A DNA stretch of 64,000 nt. Source: Artemia franciscana. Taxonomy: Eukaryota > Arthropoda > Branchiopoda > Anostraca > Artemiidae. A program made the position numbers and the translations under genes. Location: positions 37,617,132 to 37,681,131 of the forward strand of contig NC_088872.1 in NCBI RefSeq assembly GCF_032884065.1. The letters are read 5' to 3'. The notes beneath the pieces were generated by a model. That model saw only the letters and a list, made by a program, of their open reading frames with translations, was not told the DNA's origin and ran no database searches. Shown here piece after piece: positions 42,677 through 54,762 of this stretch; the first letter of the stretch is position 1; the number at the start of each line of letters is the position of its first letter.

Positions 42677-43995
42677 TCAAAATATACTCAACTTAGGTTT
42701 ACTCAACTGAACTCGAAATTGAACTACACTTACGTCAATATCTATTCTAATGCTAGGAGAAGCATCACACTCAACTACGCCTTCTACAATATTTTTTAAA
42801 CAGACTTCAGTTTCAGCCACAACATTCACGCTACCAATAGCATTTGCCAGGGAAGGGATATCCGAGAAACCATTTTCACGGAAATCCTTACTTACATCTT
42901 TTCTGAAAAATACTTGGCAAGATTCAGCGTCGAATATCAAGGCATTTTCCCGCATCGCATCGTAGGCCAAGACCATAGGGTACGGTAAAGTGCGATAAAT
43001 ATATACTTTTACAGGAACTGAACAACCATTCAAATCCAAAGTTAATATGGCAGTTCCAGCATACTTTAAAGGATCATTTGTTATTGAACTGAATTCTTCC
43101 TGGACCGTTTCATAAGAAGAAACACAAGTCGTCAGTTTATGAAATAACCCTTCACGGATCAGTGATCTACTGGCACCTGAATCAAAAAATAGCATCAAAG
43201 AGCGACCATCTGCCCTAAAACTTTTAATCATTGGCAACTCAGACCAAGATAACGTATAAACTTCATTTACTGGCAATGCTGCAGGCTTACTATTGCCGAG
43301 GTCACGGCTACAACCCGCTTCTAGACACGACCGTTGTCGTTTAAATTCCTAGGTTCCGACGATCTGCAATTCTTACGGATATGCCCGGGTAACAGGCATT
43401 TATTACAAACGGGCTTTCCGTCCTTCGTATAGAAGTTACGTGACTGAGCAGTGGCATTACTGGAATTTCCACTATTTTGCCCATTGAAACTATTCCCAGC
43501 GCCACTTTTTGGCAGTTGCCGGGCTTCGTAACCATGCCGGAAATTTCCCCTTCGGTTAAAATTACCCCGACCTCGGTAATTGGTGGAACCCACAGCATTA
43601 ACCGCTTCTAAGCCACCACCATTTTTGCGAAGCCTTAGCGCTGTTTGCACGTCCTCTGCGTGTGACAAAGTAGCTAGAGCAGAAAGCATACGTTGTTGGC
43701 TTCTTTTCGAGAAGAAGTTTAGCATAATTGTCTGGCAACCCATTAACAAAATCGTGAATGATATTGGAAGGATTGAATTTATTTCCAAACTTCTCTTCGC
43801 AAGCCTGTTTCACTAAAGATGCATATTCAACTACTGACTGGTTGAGTTTGAGTTCAAATTTACCGTATTTCAACTCACGATATTGAATTGAATTGAAATA
43901 ATCTCGGTCTTTCTAATGAATTCACTAACGTCAGACTTTTCATCATACACCGCCAGTGACTCTACCAATTTCCATTGGTCTGAGCTTCCATTCTA
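42677..43995 (-). pseudogene. LTR-retrotransposon gag/protease remnant (Gypsy-like)
   Basis: On the minus strand: a gag segment (about 43990-43600; 'DEKSDVSEFIRKTEIIS', 'FVNGLPDNYAKLLLEKKP'), broken by at least one frameshift near 43700. A G/N/R-rich region follows with a zinc knuckle 'CNKCLLPGHIRKNC' (CX2CX4HX4C, about 43420-43370), ending at a TAG at 43321. In the -1 frame comes an aspartic protease: 'LMLFFDSGASRSLI' with DSG as the active-site triad, then 'YRTLPYPMVLAYDAMRENA' (flap and second-half region). The frame stops at 42677. RT, RNase H and integrase are absent, and I could not delimit LTRs. It is upstream of and co-oriented with HEATR5. Confidence 0.8.
43339..43345 (-). promoter_or_regulatory. 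Candidate -1 frameshift slippery site at gag/pro overlap
   Basis: Minus-strand TTTAAAC in the zero frame aaT TTA AAC of gag, 15 nt before the gag stop and just after the last stop in the protease frame. It fits the X XXY YYZ rule. A weak 5-bp stem (acggt/gccgt) can form downstream. Confidence 0.5.
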
Positions 43996-44189
43996 CAAAG
44001 ACATAAGCTGACAAAAATAAAAGAAAAAAAAATATGTCCAAACCAAAACGTCGCAGCACTTTTAATCAACCGCTACCCATTCTAATCTAAAGCTGCATAA
44101 TATGCAACTAAATACATTTTAACTAGGACTAGTAAAACTCTCTCTAGGAGAAGCATCACAATAGTGAAAACATTTAAAATAATTTTTTT

Positions 44190-44335
44190 TCAGCAAAGTG
44201 TAAATTATATTCTGACTTTTAGAAAACATAGAAGTTTTCAACCCCACTCATGTTGATTTCTGCTCATTTTGACTCGGTTTGACCGAGTCAAACCGGATTT
44301 GGCTCGATTATTTAAGGCCGTGATTAAGTGAACTG
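44190..44335. repeat. Dispersed repeat X, copy 1, with 11-bp hairpin
   Basis: It matches 61515-61600 ('cagcaaagtgtaaattatat', 'tctgctcattttgac'). It contains a perfect 11-bp stem (44268-44278 with 44282-44292, tttgactcggt/accgagtcaaa, loop ttg). The last 23 bases (44312-44334) recur exactly in reverse complement at 49858-49880. Confidence 0.6.
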
Positions 44336-45194
44336 ATGGAACTCGAAAATCCCATGTTAAATTGAAAATTTATATTTAAAAAGTACTCAAGTATTGATTG
44401 GCGGAAGATGCCACTTTTAATATCAGGCCATAGCTTCTTGAAGATGCTACAAAATGTTTGAAAGGATTTTGCTCTATTTCCTCTAATTGCTTAGAAATCT
44501 TAGAAAATGTCTAGGTCTTTTTCACAAGTGTACTCTATAGAGGATATTGCTTTTAGAACAAAATCGGTACTATCATAAGCAGAAGACAATAACTTGTAAG
44601 ATGATTGGAACCATTTTTCGATTTATTTTCCTGTTTTCTAACAGTCCCCTAGAATATTTTCAGCTACCTGAAATTTTTACAAGTCGGTTGCCAGAAAGAA
44701 TCTTTTCAGATCGCCGATAATACCCCCTAGAGACCAAAATGACAAGCTGGTATAATCAGCTGCTTGTTAATAGAGTCTGAAATTTTCATAAATTATTTCA
44801 ATGCAATGAAGAAACCTAGAAATGAGAAATAGTCAGGAGCCTTCAGTAAAGTTGTGCACACAAAGCCGAAATCATGGGGAAAATTAAAACAAAGCAAGGT
44901 ATACATCTTAAAATTGTTACCACACATAGACAGCGCCTTTGTAAAAAGTATTTGGAGTTTGGTAGATGTAAATATCCAAAATATCTAATAATGCGGTAGG
45001 CCAAAGAACTAGACAAGTCAAGAGATTTAGGTCAAGCGACAAACCTTGAGGCGGAGCAGAACCCCGTAGCTTCTTCCCCGTTGCCCTACCGGATCGTGAC
45101 TGGTGGTAGAAACTTGGATTGCGACGAATTGAGGGATTGTCGACGGATTTTTGATCCTGCATTTTTCGTGCGCGATCTAGAGACTAAAGTTTGG
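44336..45194. other. Nothing recognised
   Basis: Intergenic sequence between repeat X and element B. No gene or known repeat was recognised. Confidence 0.45.
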
Positions 45195-46659
45195 AAGCAC
45201 AGGTGAGGAGGAAACAACCCGTAAAAATCATAGAACCTTAACGAAATTTACACCACCAGATTCAGCGTATTAGAAAATCCTACTGTAGAAGTTTCAAGCT
45301 CCTATCTGCAATTAAACAAAAAAAAAATTTTAAGTGAAAGTAAGGAGCGACATTAAAACTTAAAACGATCAGAAATTACTCCGTATATGAAAGGGGCTTT
45401 TCCTCTTCAACGCCCCGCTTTTTACGCTAAAGTTTTTTACTGTTTTAAAATGTAGAGTTAAGAGAAAGAGTCAAACTTTAGCGTAAAGAGCGGGGCGTTG
45501 AGGAGGAAAAGCCCCTTTCATGTACGGAATAATTTCTGTTCGTTTTAAGTTTTAATGTCGCTCCTTACTTTCATTTAAAAAAACTTGTTTTTTTTTTGTT
45601 TAATTTCTGGACGTCTTTGAATTAATGCATGGTTTGATCTTGGCTCTCCACATATAAATAATTAAAACGAAATTTGAATATTAATTTTTTGGGGCTAAAT
45701 GGCTCTTTCCCAGTTTTAATCGGAATATTTTGAGAAAAAAGGAGCGAGGGAGGAGGCCTAGTTGCCCTCCTATTTTTTGATTACTTAAAAAGGCAACTAT
45801 AACTTATAATTTTTACGAACGTTTTCGTAAGTACAAAATATACGTAACTTACGAATTAAATTACGTAGCGAACTTCAATATTCGTATGTTTTTATTGCGT
45901 ATATGAGGGGGCTCACCCCTCGTCGATACCTCGCTCTTGATATTAAAGATTAAATATTGTCCCAATTCCTTAAGAATGATCCCTGAATCACAAAGGCCGT
46001 AGAATAAATAGTTGAAATTACTAAAAATGCTTTAGCGTAAAAAGCGAAGTATTACGAGGAGGTAGACCCCTCATATGCGTAATAATTTCTGTACGTTTTA
46101 AGTTTAAATGCTGCTTCTCATTTTCAGTAGAAAAAAACATTTCATATTTATTTTTTCATTATTTTTTTTTAATAATGCTAGAATATCCTACGCCCCCTCC
46201 ATTGAAAGTCTCTTCCCCCATGAGAAGTTCCTCCATGGAAAAATCCTCCCCGGTAACCCTGCCCCCTCAAATATCCCCCCAAACCAAAAAAATCACCCTG
46301 AAAACGTCTGTACACTTCTTAGTAACCATTACTATATGTACACACAGGTCAAAGATTGTAACTTGAAGCCCCTCCCACGGGGACTGCGGGGGAGTAAGTC
46401 GTCCCCAAAGACATAGTTATTGGGTTTTTCGACTATGGTGAATAAAATGGCTATCTCAGAATTTTGACCCGGTGACTTTGGGGAAAAATGACCGTGGGAG
46501 GGGGCCTAGGTGCCCTCCAAATTTTCGTCACTTAAAAAGGGCACTAGAACTTTTCATTTCCGTTAGAATGAGTCCTTTCGCGAAACTATAGGACCACTGA
46601 GTCGATACGATCACCCCTGGGGAAAAAAAACAAATAAACACGCATCCGTGTTTTAAAAA

Positions 46660-47405
46660 CACTTTTTCAATTAAAAACACTGCCTTAGCCTCAAAATATG
46701 TTCTGCTCGTGTCCCTAGACGACTTCTATTCTATTAATTTCGATTGAAACAACTATTGCACCTACACAAAGTATGGTAAAGGATAATTTTTATCTGAGAT
46801 TGTCCCGTAAGACTGTCCATGGGAAAACTTTAGCCTTAAAAATTCATACTATTCATATCCCTAGACATTCGTATTCATCAATCCTCCCTTCAGAACTCCA
46901 ATCCTAGACATCTTCTATTTTTTTCTTTCGCTTGAAAGCACTGTTGTACGTGAATATAGCATGGTGAAGGGTTGGCCTGTACCATGCTATGTTTTTTTCT
47001 GATATTGGCCCGTAATTTTGTCCCATGGGAAAACTTTAACCTAAAAATAAATTTCAATTGTTCCCCCAGATACTCGTATTCTTCAATGGTCCATTCGTAT
47101 TTACAGTCTAAGACGTCGTCTATCTTGTTTATTTCAACTGTCATATTTATTTACAATCCATTTTGTATCCATATGGCAACCGTGGTGTAATTGAACATAA
47201 AAAGTCGTAATAACTAACACAGGGAAAGAAATCTAGCGGTGGGTGGAAGGCTGAGACGGCAAAACATCTCCTATGAATTCGGCCCGTAAGACTGTCCAAT
47301 GGGAAAATTTTGCTTTAAAAGTTCGTTCTATTCATATTCGGCAAGCAGTCTCTGCTTTGTATATTTTTTCCTTTTAATCGAAATATCTTTATGTATATAG
47401 GGTTT
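46660..47405. repeat. ~200-270-bp tandem repeat, ~3 copies, inside element B
   Basis: The landmark 'cccgtaagactgtcc' (with variants), then 'atgggaaaactttagcctta' and 'cattcgtattc', recurs at about 46805, 47010 and 47283. The third copy runs into the (AT)57 tract. Confidence 0.75.
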
Positions 47406-47406
47406 T

Positions 47407-47526
<120 letters not shown>

Positions 47527-47989
47527 TATGGAATTCAATCAACTTCTACGGTTATAAGTTTCACAGTTCTTTTCCTGTCACTAAAATTATTGGAGCAATC
47601 GTAAAAAAATTGAGATTTCAGAAGAGAGTTTGTAGACTCTCCCCATTGTCTTCTGGCAAAAAATGCGAAATTCCACATTTTTATAGATTGGGGCTTGAAA
47701 CTTCTACAACAAGGTTCTCTGATACGCTGAATCTGATGGTGTGATTTTCGTTAAGATCGTATGACTTTTAAGGGGTGTTTCCCCCTATTTTCTAAAATGA
47801 GGCAAATTTTTTCAGGCTCGTAACTTTTGATGGGTAAGACTAATCTTGATGATCCTTGTATATTTAAAATCAGCATTAAAATGCCATTCTTTTGATATAA
47901 CTATTGGTATCAAAATTCCATTTTTTTAGAGTTTTGGTTACTATTGAGCCTGGTCGCTCCTTAATACAGTTCGTTACCACGAACTGTTT

Positions 47990-49435
47990 AAAAATGTGGA
48001 ATTTTGTATTTTTTCTCAGAGGGCAGATCACGGATGCGTGTTTATTTAATTTTTTTTTCAGGGGTGATCGTATCGACCCAGTGGTCCTAGAATGTTGCGA
48101 GAGGGTTCATTCTAACGGAAATGAAAAGTTCTAGTGCCCTTTTTAAGTGACCAAAAAAATTGGAGGGCACCTAGGCCCCCGTCCCACGCTAATTATTTTC
48201 CCAAAGTCACCGGATCAAAATTCTGAGATAGCCATTTTATTCAGCGTAGTCGAAAATCCTTATAACTATGCCTTTTGGGATGACCTACTCCCCCACAGTC
48301 CCCTTGGGAGGGGCTACAAGTTACAAACACTGACCAGTGCTTACATATAGTAATGGCTATTGGGAAGTGTACAGACGTTTTCATTTGGTTGGGGGCAGGG
48401 GTTGAAGAGAGGGGGATATGTTGGGGGAACTTTTCATGGAGGAATTTGTCATGGGGGAAGAAAATTTCCATGAAGGGAGCGCAGGATTTTCTAGCATTAT
48501 TTAAAAAAAAACAATGAAAAAATAAATATGACAAAGCTTTTCAACTGAAAGGAACAGAATATTCCTGTTATTATTTTCCTGTAAATATTAATACCTGTAA
48601 ATATTCCACAATAATTTCTGTTAAAAGGAACAGAAAGTATTACGCATATGAGGGGCTCACCTCCTCCTAATACCTCGCTCTTTACGCTAAAGTATTTTTA
48701 GAAATTCCAACTATTTATTCTACGGCTTTTGTTATTCAGGGGTCATTCTTAAGAAATTGGGACAAAATTTAAGCTGTAGCGTGAAGAGTGAGGTACTGAC
48801 GAGGGGTTGAACCCCCTCATATATGTAATAAAAATATGAGAATACAGAAGTTCGTTACGTAAGATAATTTGTAAGTTGCGTATATCTTTAACTAATAAAA
48901 TTTATTTTTACTAATAAAAACATTCATAAAAAATTAAAAGTTCTAGTTGCCTTTTTAAGTAGCCAAAAAATCGGAGGGCAGCTAGACCTCCATCCCCGCT
49001 TCTTTTTTTCTCAAAATCATTCGATCAAAACTAAGAGAAAACCATTTAGCCAAAAAAACAATAACTAGGCAAATTTTGTTTTAATTATTCATCTGCGGAG
49101 AGCATAAATCAAAACATGCATTGATTCAAAAACGTTCAGAAATTAAATTAAATAAAAACAAGTGTCTTTTAACTTAAAGTAAGGAGCGACATTAAAACAT
49201 AAAACGAACAGAAATTACTTCATATATGAAAGGGGCTGCTTCCTCATCAACGCCCCGCTCTTCACACTAAAGTCCGACTCTTTCTCTTAACTCTATTTTT
49301 AAAACAGTAAAAAACTTTAGGGTAAAGAGCGGAGCGTTCACGAGGAAGCAGTCCCTTTCATATACGAAGTAATTTCTGTTCGTTTTAAGTTTTAATGTCA
49401 CTCCTTACTTTCAGTTAATTCTTTTTTTCGATTTA
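47990..49435 (+). mobile_element. Hairpin-module element, copy C (5'-truncated)
   Basis: It starts at 'aaaaatgtggaattttgt' (equivalent to about 12090 of copy A) directly after the terminal hairpin of copy B, so its own hairpin and first ~300 bp are missing or shared with B. It carries the same body, a first module (about 48630-48835) and the palindromic module 49167-49418. It faces copy D as a large inverted pair. Confidence 0.75.
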
Positions 49436-50114
49436 ATTCGTAAGAAAACTTTGGTTTCCTGAGAATTCTCAAAGAAAGCTTTCAACTAAGTTTGGTGTTT
49501 AGTTTCGAATTAATCAACTGAGGTATTTTAAATAGCCTATCCCTAGGAAAAAAAAGTGGAAAAATAATAAATTTTAAAATGCACTCTGTGCATGCCGTCG
49601 CAGTTTCATATACATGGGCATTTTGTATTTGAGAATGATAGTGCTCTTTTGCTCATTTTCTCTTCTCCCTTGGTCGGTAACCAAGCTTTGCAAGACGCAG
49701 CCAAATATATTACTATCTCACCAAAGGAAGCTGTCTATCAAAACCTCTCACAAGACTTGATAATTGGTGCTATTTGAAGTTTTGACAATAAACGGTCTCT
49801 AGAGAATTAACAGACAGAAGGCTAACCTAACTTCAATTTTGAAGCTCGATGTTATCAAGTTCACTTAATCACGGCCTTAATATAATTTCTGTTCGTTTTG
49901 GGTTTGATTTATTTATTGATGCTGATTTGTAATTGACCTGATATGTAAAACTTAATAACATTCCCAAAAAATTACATCCATGCTCTTTCACAGCCTGGAT
50001 AAACTTACACTCTTTTGATTTTTTTAAAGTTTAAGAGCAGAAGTAGTAATAGAAGCAGCCCCAAAAGTTTGAGCTAAATACCATCAGTCATTCTTGGTAT
50101 ATTAAATAAAAAAA
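49436..50114. other. Spacer between elements C and D
   Basis: It holds dispersed repeat X, copy 2 (49858-49950, 'taatttctgttcgttttggg'), including the 23-bp reverse-complement match to 44312-44334, and a partial array unit (50035-50100) that flanks element D. No gene is seen. Confidence 0.55.
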
Positions 50115-51724
50115 AATTGCTTTTTTAAGTGAAAGCAAGGAGCGACATTAAAACTTAAAACGAAAAGAAATTACTCCGTATATGAAAGGGGCTTTTCCTC
50201 CTAAACGCCTCGCTCTTTACGCTAAAGTTTGACTCTTTCTCTTAACTCTATTTTTAAAACAGTAAGAAACTTTAGCGTAAAGAGCGGGGCGTTGAGGAGG
50301 AAAAACCCCTTTCATACACGGAGTAATTTCTGTACGTTTTAAGTTTTAATATTGCTCCTTACTTTCATTTAAAAAAACTTGTTTTTTTATTTAATTTCTG
50401 GACGTTTTTGAATTAATGCATGTTTTCATCTTGGCTCTCCGCACATACATGATTAAAACGAAATTTGCATATTAATTAATTGCAATTAATCGGAAAGATT
50501 TTGAGAAAAAAGGAGCGAGGGAGGAGGCCTAGTTGCCCTCCAATTTTTTGATTACTTAAAAAAGCAACAAGAACTTAATATACGTAACTTACGAATTAAC
50601 TTACGTAACGAACTTCTATATTCGTATGTTCTTATTGCGTATATTAGGGGTTCAACCCTCGTCGATACCTCGCTCTTTACACTAAAGCTTAAATTTTGTC
50701 CAATTACTTAACAATGATCTCTGAATCACAAAGGCCGTAGAATAAATAGTTGAAATTACCAAAAATACTTTAGCGTAAAGAGTGAGGTATAACGAGGAAG
50801 TAAACCCCTCATATGCGTAATAATTTTTGTTCGTTCAAAGTTTTAATGCTGCTCCTTACTTTCAGTAGAAAAAAAAAACTTTTTATATCTATTTTTTATT
50901 GTTTTTTCAAATAATGCTAGAAAATCCTGCGCCCTCTTCATTGAAATTATCTTCCCCATGAGAAGTTTCTCCATGGAAATATCTTCCAACGTACATCCCC
51001 CTCAAGCCAAAAAAATCCCCCTGAAAATGTCTGTACACTTCCCAGTAACCATTACTATATGTAAACACGGGTCAAAGCTTGTAACTTGCAGCCACTCCCA
51101 CGGGGACTGCGGGGGAGTAAGTCGTTCCTAAAGACATAGTTATTAGGTTTTTCGACTATGGTGAATAGTGACAATCTCAGAATTTTGATCCAGTGACTTT
51201 TGGAAAAAATGAGCGTGGGAGGGGGCCTAGGGGCCCTCTGATTTTTTTGGTCATTTAAAAAGGGCACTAGAACTTTTCATTTCCGTTAGAATGAGCCCTC
51301 TCACGACATTCTAGGACCACTCAGTCGATACGATCACCCCTGGGAAAAATTAAACAAACAAATAAACAGGCATGCGTGATCTGTCTTCTGGCAAAAAACG
51401 CAAAATTCCTAATTTTTGTAGATAGGAGCTTGAAACTTCTATAATAAGGTTCTCTGATACGCTGAATCTGATGGTGTGATTTTCGTTAAAATTGTATGAC
51501 TTTCAGCGGGTGTTTCCCCCTATTTTCTAAAATGAGGCAAATTTTCTCAGGCTCCTAACTTTTGATGGGTATAATTGATCTTGATGAAACTTATATATTT
51601 AGAATCAGCATTAAAATGCGATTCTTTTGATGTGACTACTGGTATCAAAGTTCTATTTTTAGAGTTTCGGTTACTATTGAGCCGGGTCGCTCCTTACTAC
51701 AGTTCGTTACCACGAACTGTTTGA
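50115..51724 (-). mobile_element. Hairpin-module element, copy D
   Basis: It begins with an A-rich tract, the palindromic module 50121-50380 and a second module around 50620-50850. It runs in reverse orientation to the terminal hairpin 51700-51719 and the end 'ctgtttga'. The flanking sequence is one interrupted array unit: 'cattcttggtatatt' on the left and 'actgagatgtcctattgg' on the right correspond to 'gatattgctgatgtgccctt'. The target duplication is no more than TT. Its hairpin-to-tail layout matches copy A in mirror image. Confidence 0.78.
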
Positions 51725-54475
51725 TTACTGAGATGTCCTATTGGCAACCAGCATACAAACAGTATATTTTGATTTAATTTTAAATCAACATTTAGTTTTT
51801 AAGCATAACGGGAAATTACATAACTGTGGGGGATTGACCTACCCAATAATCCTGGAGGTATAGTTACTAGACTGTTCAGCTACGCTGAACAAAGCGGCTG
51901 TCTTTGAATTTTGATTGGAAGTGTCTGGAAAATTATGAACTAAAGAGGAGGGCTGATTACCATTCAATCAGTTTTGACTCTTAACAGGGCACTAGAGCTT
52001 TTAATTTTCAATCAAATTAGCTCCTTTAAAATATCAATGATACTACTAGCTATGATAGACCATTGCTCCCTATGTCCTTATATGCCCTTTTAGTACTCGC
52101 ATGCATATAAAGGGAGTTTAATTGAAATTCCCTCTAAACGTTCCCTAAAAGTTTCAACTTAATGCCATTAGTGTCGTTAGTTATACAGGACCCTAGAAGT
52201 AGCATTAAATGTATACACAGAGTGTCTCCTGGCTAGTTTAAAATCTGCAGCCTATGAAGACATGAAGGTGAAATTTTCAGAAAATATTTATGTTGTACGG
52301 ATAACAGCCTGCCACCCGTACGCAGGTTTTCAAAAGGGCATATCAGCAATATCTTAGGAACAGTTTCGTGTGTAAAACTAAAACTTACAACACTTGTTGT
52401 GGAGGATGTTGAACTAGCCAAAGGATAATATTTGCATCATAATGTTACTGCTTTTACTCCTACAACTACTGCTACTATTATTATTACTGCTACTACTACT
52501 ACTGCTACTAAAGCTAAGACTACTACTATTAACTGTACTCCTACTGCTACTGCTGTAACTGCTGGTAGTACTGCTACTACTAATAAAACTGAGGGTATTA
52601 AGGCAAAAATTTTGGGCAATATTGTAACTGTATTGAAATAAATCGAGACATATTATGCCCATTTAAGTTGTCAAGAGGACGTATCAGCAATGCTTCAGGA
52701 CCAGTTGATTGTATTATTAAAAAAATTTAATCATGTATTGAAGGGGATGTTGAAAAAAAAGGTGCTACTTGCACACTACTACTAATGCTACTATTGCTAC
52801 TACAGCTATTGCTACACATAATTACTGAACCTTTCAACAACGCCGAAAAAATTGATGTATCAAAATTTTGTTCGGATGTTAGTTATGGGAAATGATGGGC
52901 GTCGGGGGAGGGCATCGGGAGGGGGGGTCTTAAATCACTTTGACTCTTAAGAAGGGCACTATAACTTCGAATTTATAATCAATGAAACCCATCTGAATTT
53001 AAAACGACCACCCATTCCATAAAATTACCTTATATGCGCCCAGGGCATAACTTCAAGTTCTTACCCCAGGAATCTGGGAGGTTGTGCCAACCCTGTAAGG
53101 ATTGTTATAGGTTTTTTGAACCATTTTAAACAAAATTGCCATTGTACAATTTAAATCAGATACATTTGATGAAAAGGGAAGTAGTCGTCTGGGGAGGGGC
53201 TACTTGACCTCCATCAATATTCAATCTTAAAAGAGAACTAGAACTTCCAATTCTAACGAAGTGCGCCACCTCCAAAGTGTACACAACGATCCCTTCCATA
53301 AGAACCTTAAATACCTCAGGGACATAACCAACAACCCTCGCCCTCAGGCTCTGGTGGTTTGTATCAACCTCAAAAGCCTTGTTATATGATATTTGGACTG
53401 TTTTGAATAAAAGGACTGTCTCAAAATATCTATTGGATACATCTCGGGAAAAAACGATGTGTGTATGTGTTTAGCTGCTCTCTGATCACTTTCACTCTTA
53501 AAAAGGTCACTGGAACTTCTGATTACCAATCCAATGAGTCCCTCTCAAAGCATATACGAGCACCCTTTCCATAAGAGCCTTATATGCCCCCATGGCCTAA
53601 CTTACAACCCTTTCCCTGAGAGATGTAAGGGAGAGGGTTGTCTTCCTCACAGACATAATTTCCGAAACCTTTAAGTACGATAAATGAAATTGTTTTCTCT
53701 AAATTTTCACTGGAGGTATTATGGAAAATGATGAGCATGGAAGGGAGGGGGGCTGGTTGCTCTCAAAACACTTCGACTCTTAAAAAGGCCACTTTAACTT
53801 CCAATTTTAAATCAAATAAGTCCATCTGAAGTTTATACGACCGCTCATTCCATGAAAACCTTACATGTCTACATGGCATAACTTACGGCTCTATCACCAG
53901 GGCTTTGGGGGTTTGTGTCGCCCCTAGTGACATTATTATATGTTCTTTGGATTATTTTTAACAAAATCGCTATCTCATAGCTTCAATCATATGCATTTTG
54001 TGAAAAACAGGTGTTGTCGGGGTGGGGGTTCGCTAAATACCCTCCATCTCTTCAGACACTTAAAAAGGAACTAAAACTTCCAATCTTCAACCAAATGAGC
54101 CTCTTCTATAGTTAAACAACCATCCCTTCCATAAAAAACCTTAAATGCCCCGCGCCATAAATTACAACCCTCACCCCTAGGCTCTGGTGGTTTGTATCAA
54201 CCCCAAAAGCCTTGTTATATGATCTTTGGACTATTTTGAATAAAATGAACGTCTCAAAAAAAATTTTCTTCAATGTATTTCGGGAAAACGATACTTTTTT
54301 GGGGGGGGGGGTAACTACCTCCTCATCACTTTGACTCTTAAAAGTGGCATAAGAAATTCAGATTACCAATCCAATGAGCCCCCTCCAAAGTATATATAAC
54401 CACCCTTTCTATAAAAACCTTATATGCCCCTGGGGCATAACTTGCAACCCTTGCCCTAAGAGCTGTGGGGGCGGT
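51725..54475. repeat. Tandem array, ~278-bp period (53.0-54.5 kb) plus related units
   Basis: The landmark ccataaaaacctta/tatgcccc lies at 53017, 53296, 53569, 53850, 54129 and 54409, giving spacings of 273-281 bp. Each unit has 'ttacaacccttgccc', 'tttggactattttgaa' and a G-rich segment, then 'cactttgactcttaaaaa'. The unit is related to the second half of the ~400-bp units at 10.4-14.1 kb. The part before 53 kb is more divergent. Confidence 0.85.
52443..52590. repeat. Degenerate (ACT/GCT)n trinucleotide tract
   Basis: A run of act, gct and att triplets, with a smaller patch at 52770-52815. Thr/Ser/Val-rich open frames on both strands here are artefacts. Confidence 0.85.
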
Positions 54476-54762
54476 ATAAATAAAGACTGGTACAAAAGGA
54501 AAGGGAAGGATAAACAGGTGCAACGGGAAAAGAGAAGATTGCTGAAAAAGGAAAGAGAAATTATGAGTTCTATTTTAATTAACTTAAAAAATACTCAGAG
54601 GACCAATACCTCCATTTTGGACTCTTTTACCAGGGATTCAAGTGTCAATGTAAGTACACTTTTAGGAAGCAACAAAAATTAAGATGAGAAATTAGGCCAG
54701 GAAAATTGGTCAAAGCATCTGCAAGGTTTTTATGAGGATGTAGATTCGGATTACTCTGGGTA
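54475..54762 (+). pseudogene. Orphan coding-like segment with TATA box and donor site
   Basis: Directly after the tandem array a TATAAATAA (54475-54483) precedes a highly charged open stretch ('KGKDKQVQREKRRLLKKERE') that continues 'IMSSILINLKNTQRTNTSIL', 'DSFTRDSSVN' up to a consensus donor, gtaagt at 54650. Without splicing the frame meets TAA at 54680, yet the same frame continues protein-like beyond it ('DEKLGQENWSKHLQGFYED', 'VDSDYSGYHN', stop about 54770). It could be an exon of an unrecognised gene or a decayed transposon ORF. I cannot name a family. Confidence 0.3.

Noticed and set aside
52414..52662. Ser-rich and Thr-rich frames on both strands
   Set aside because: They are products of the ACT/GCT trinucleotide tract.
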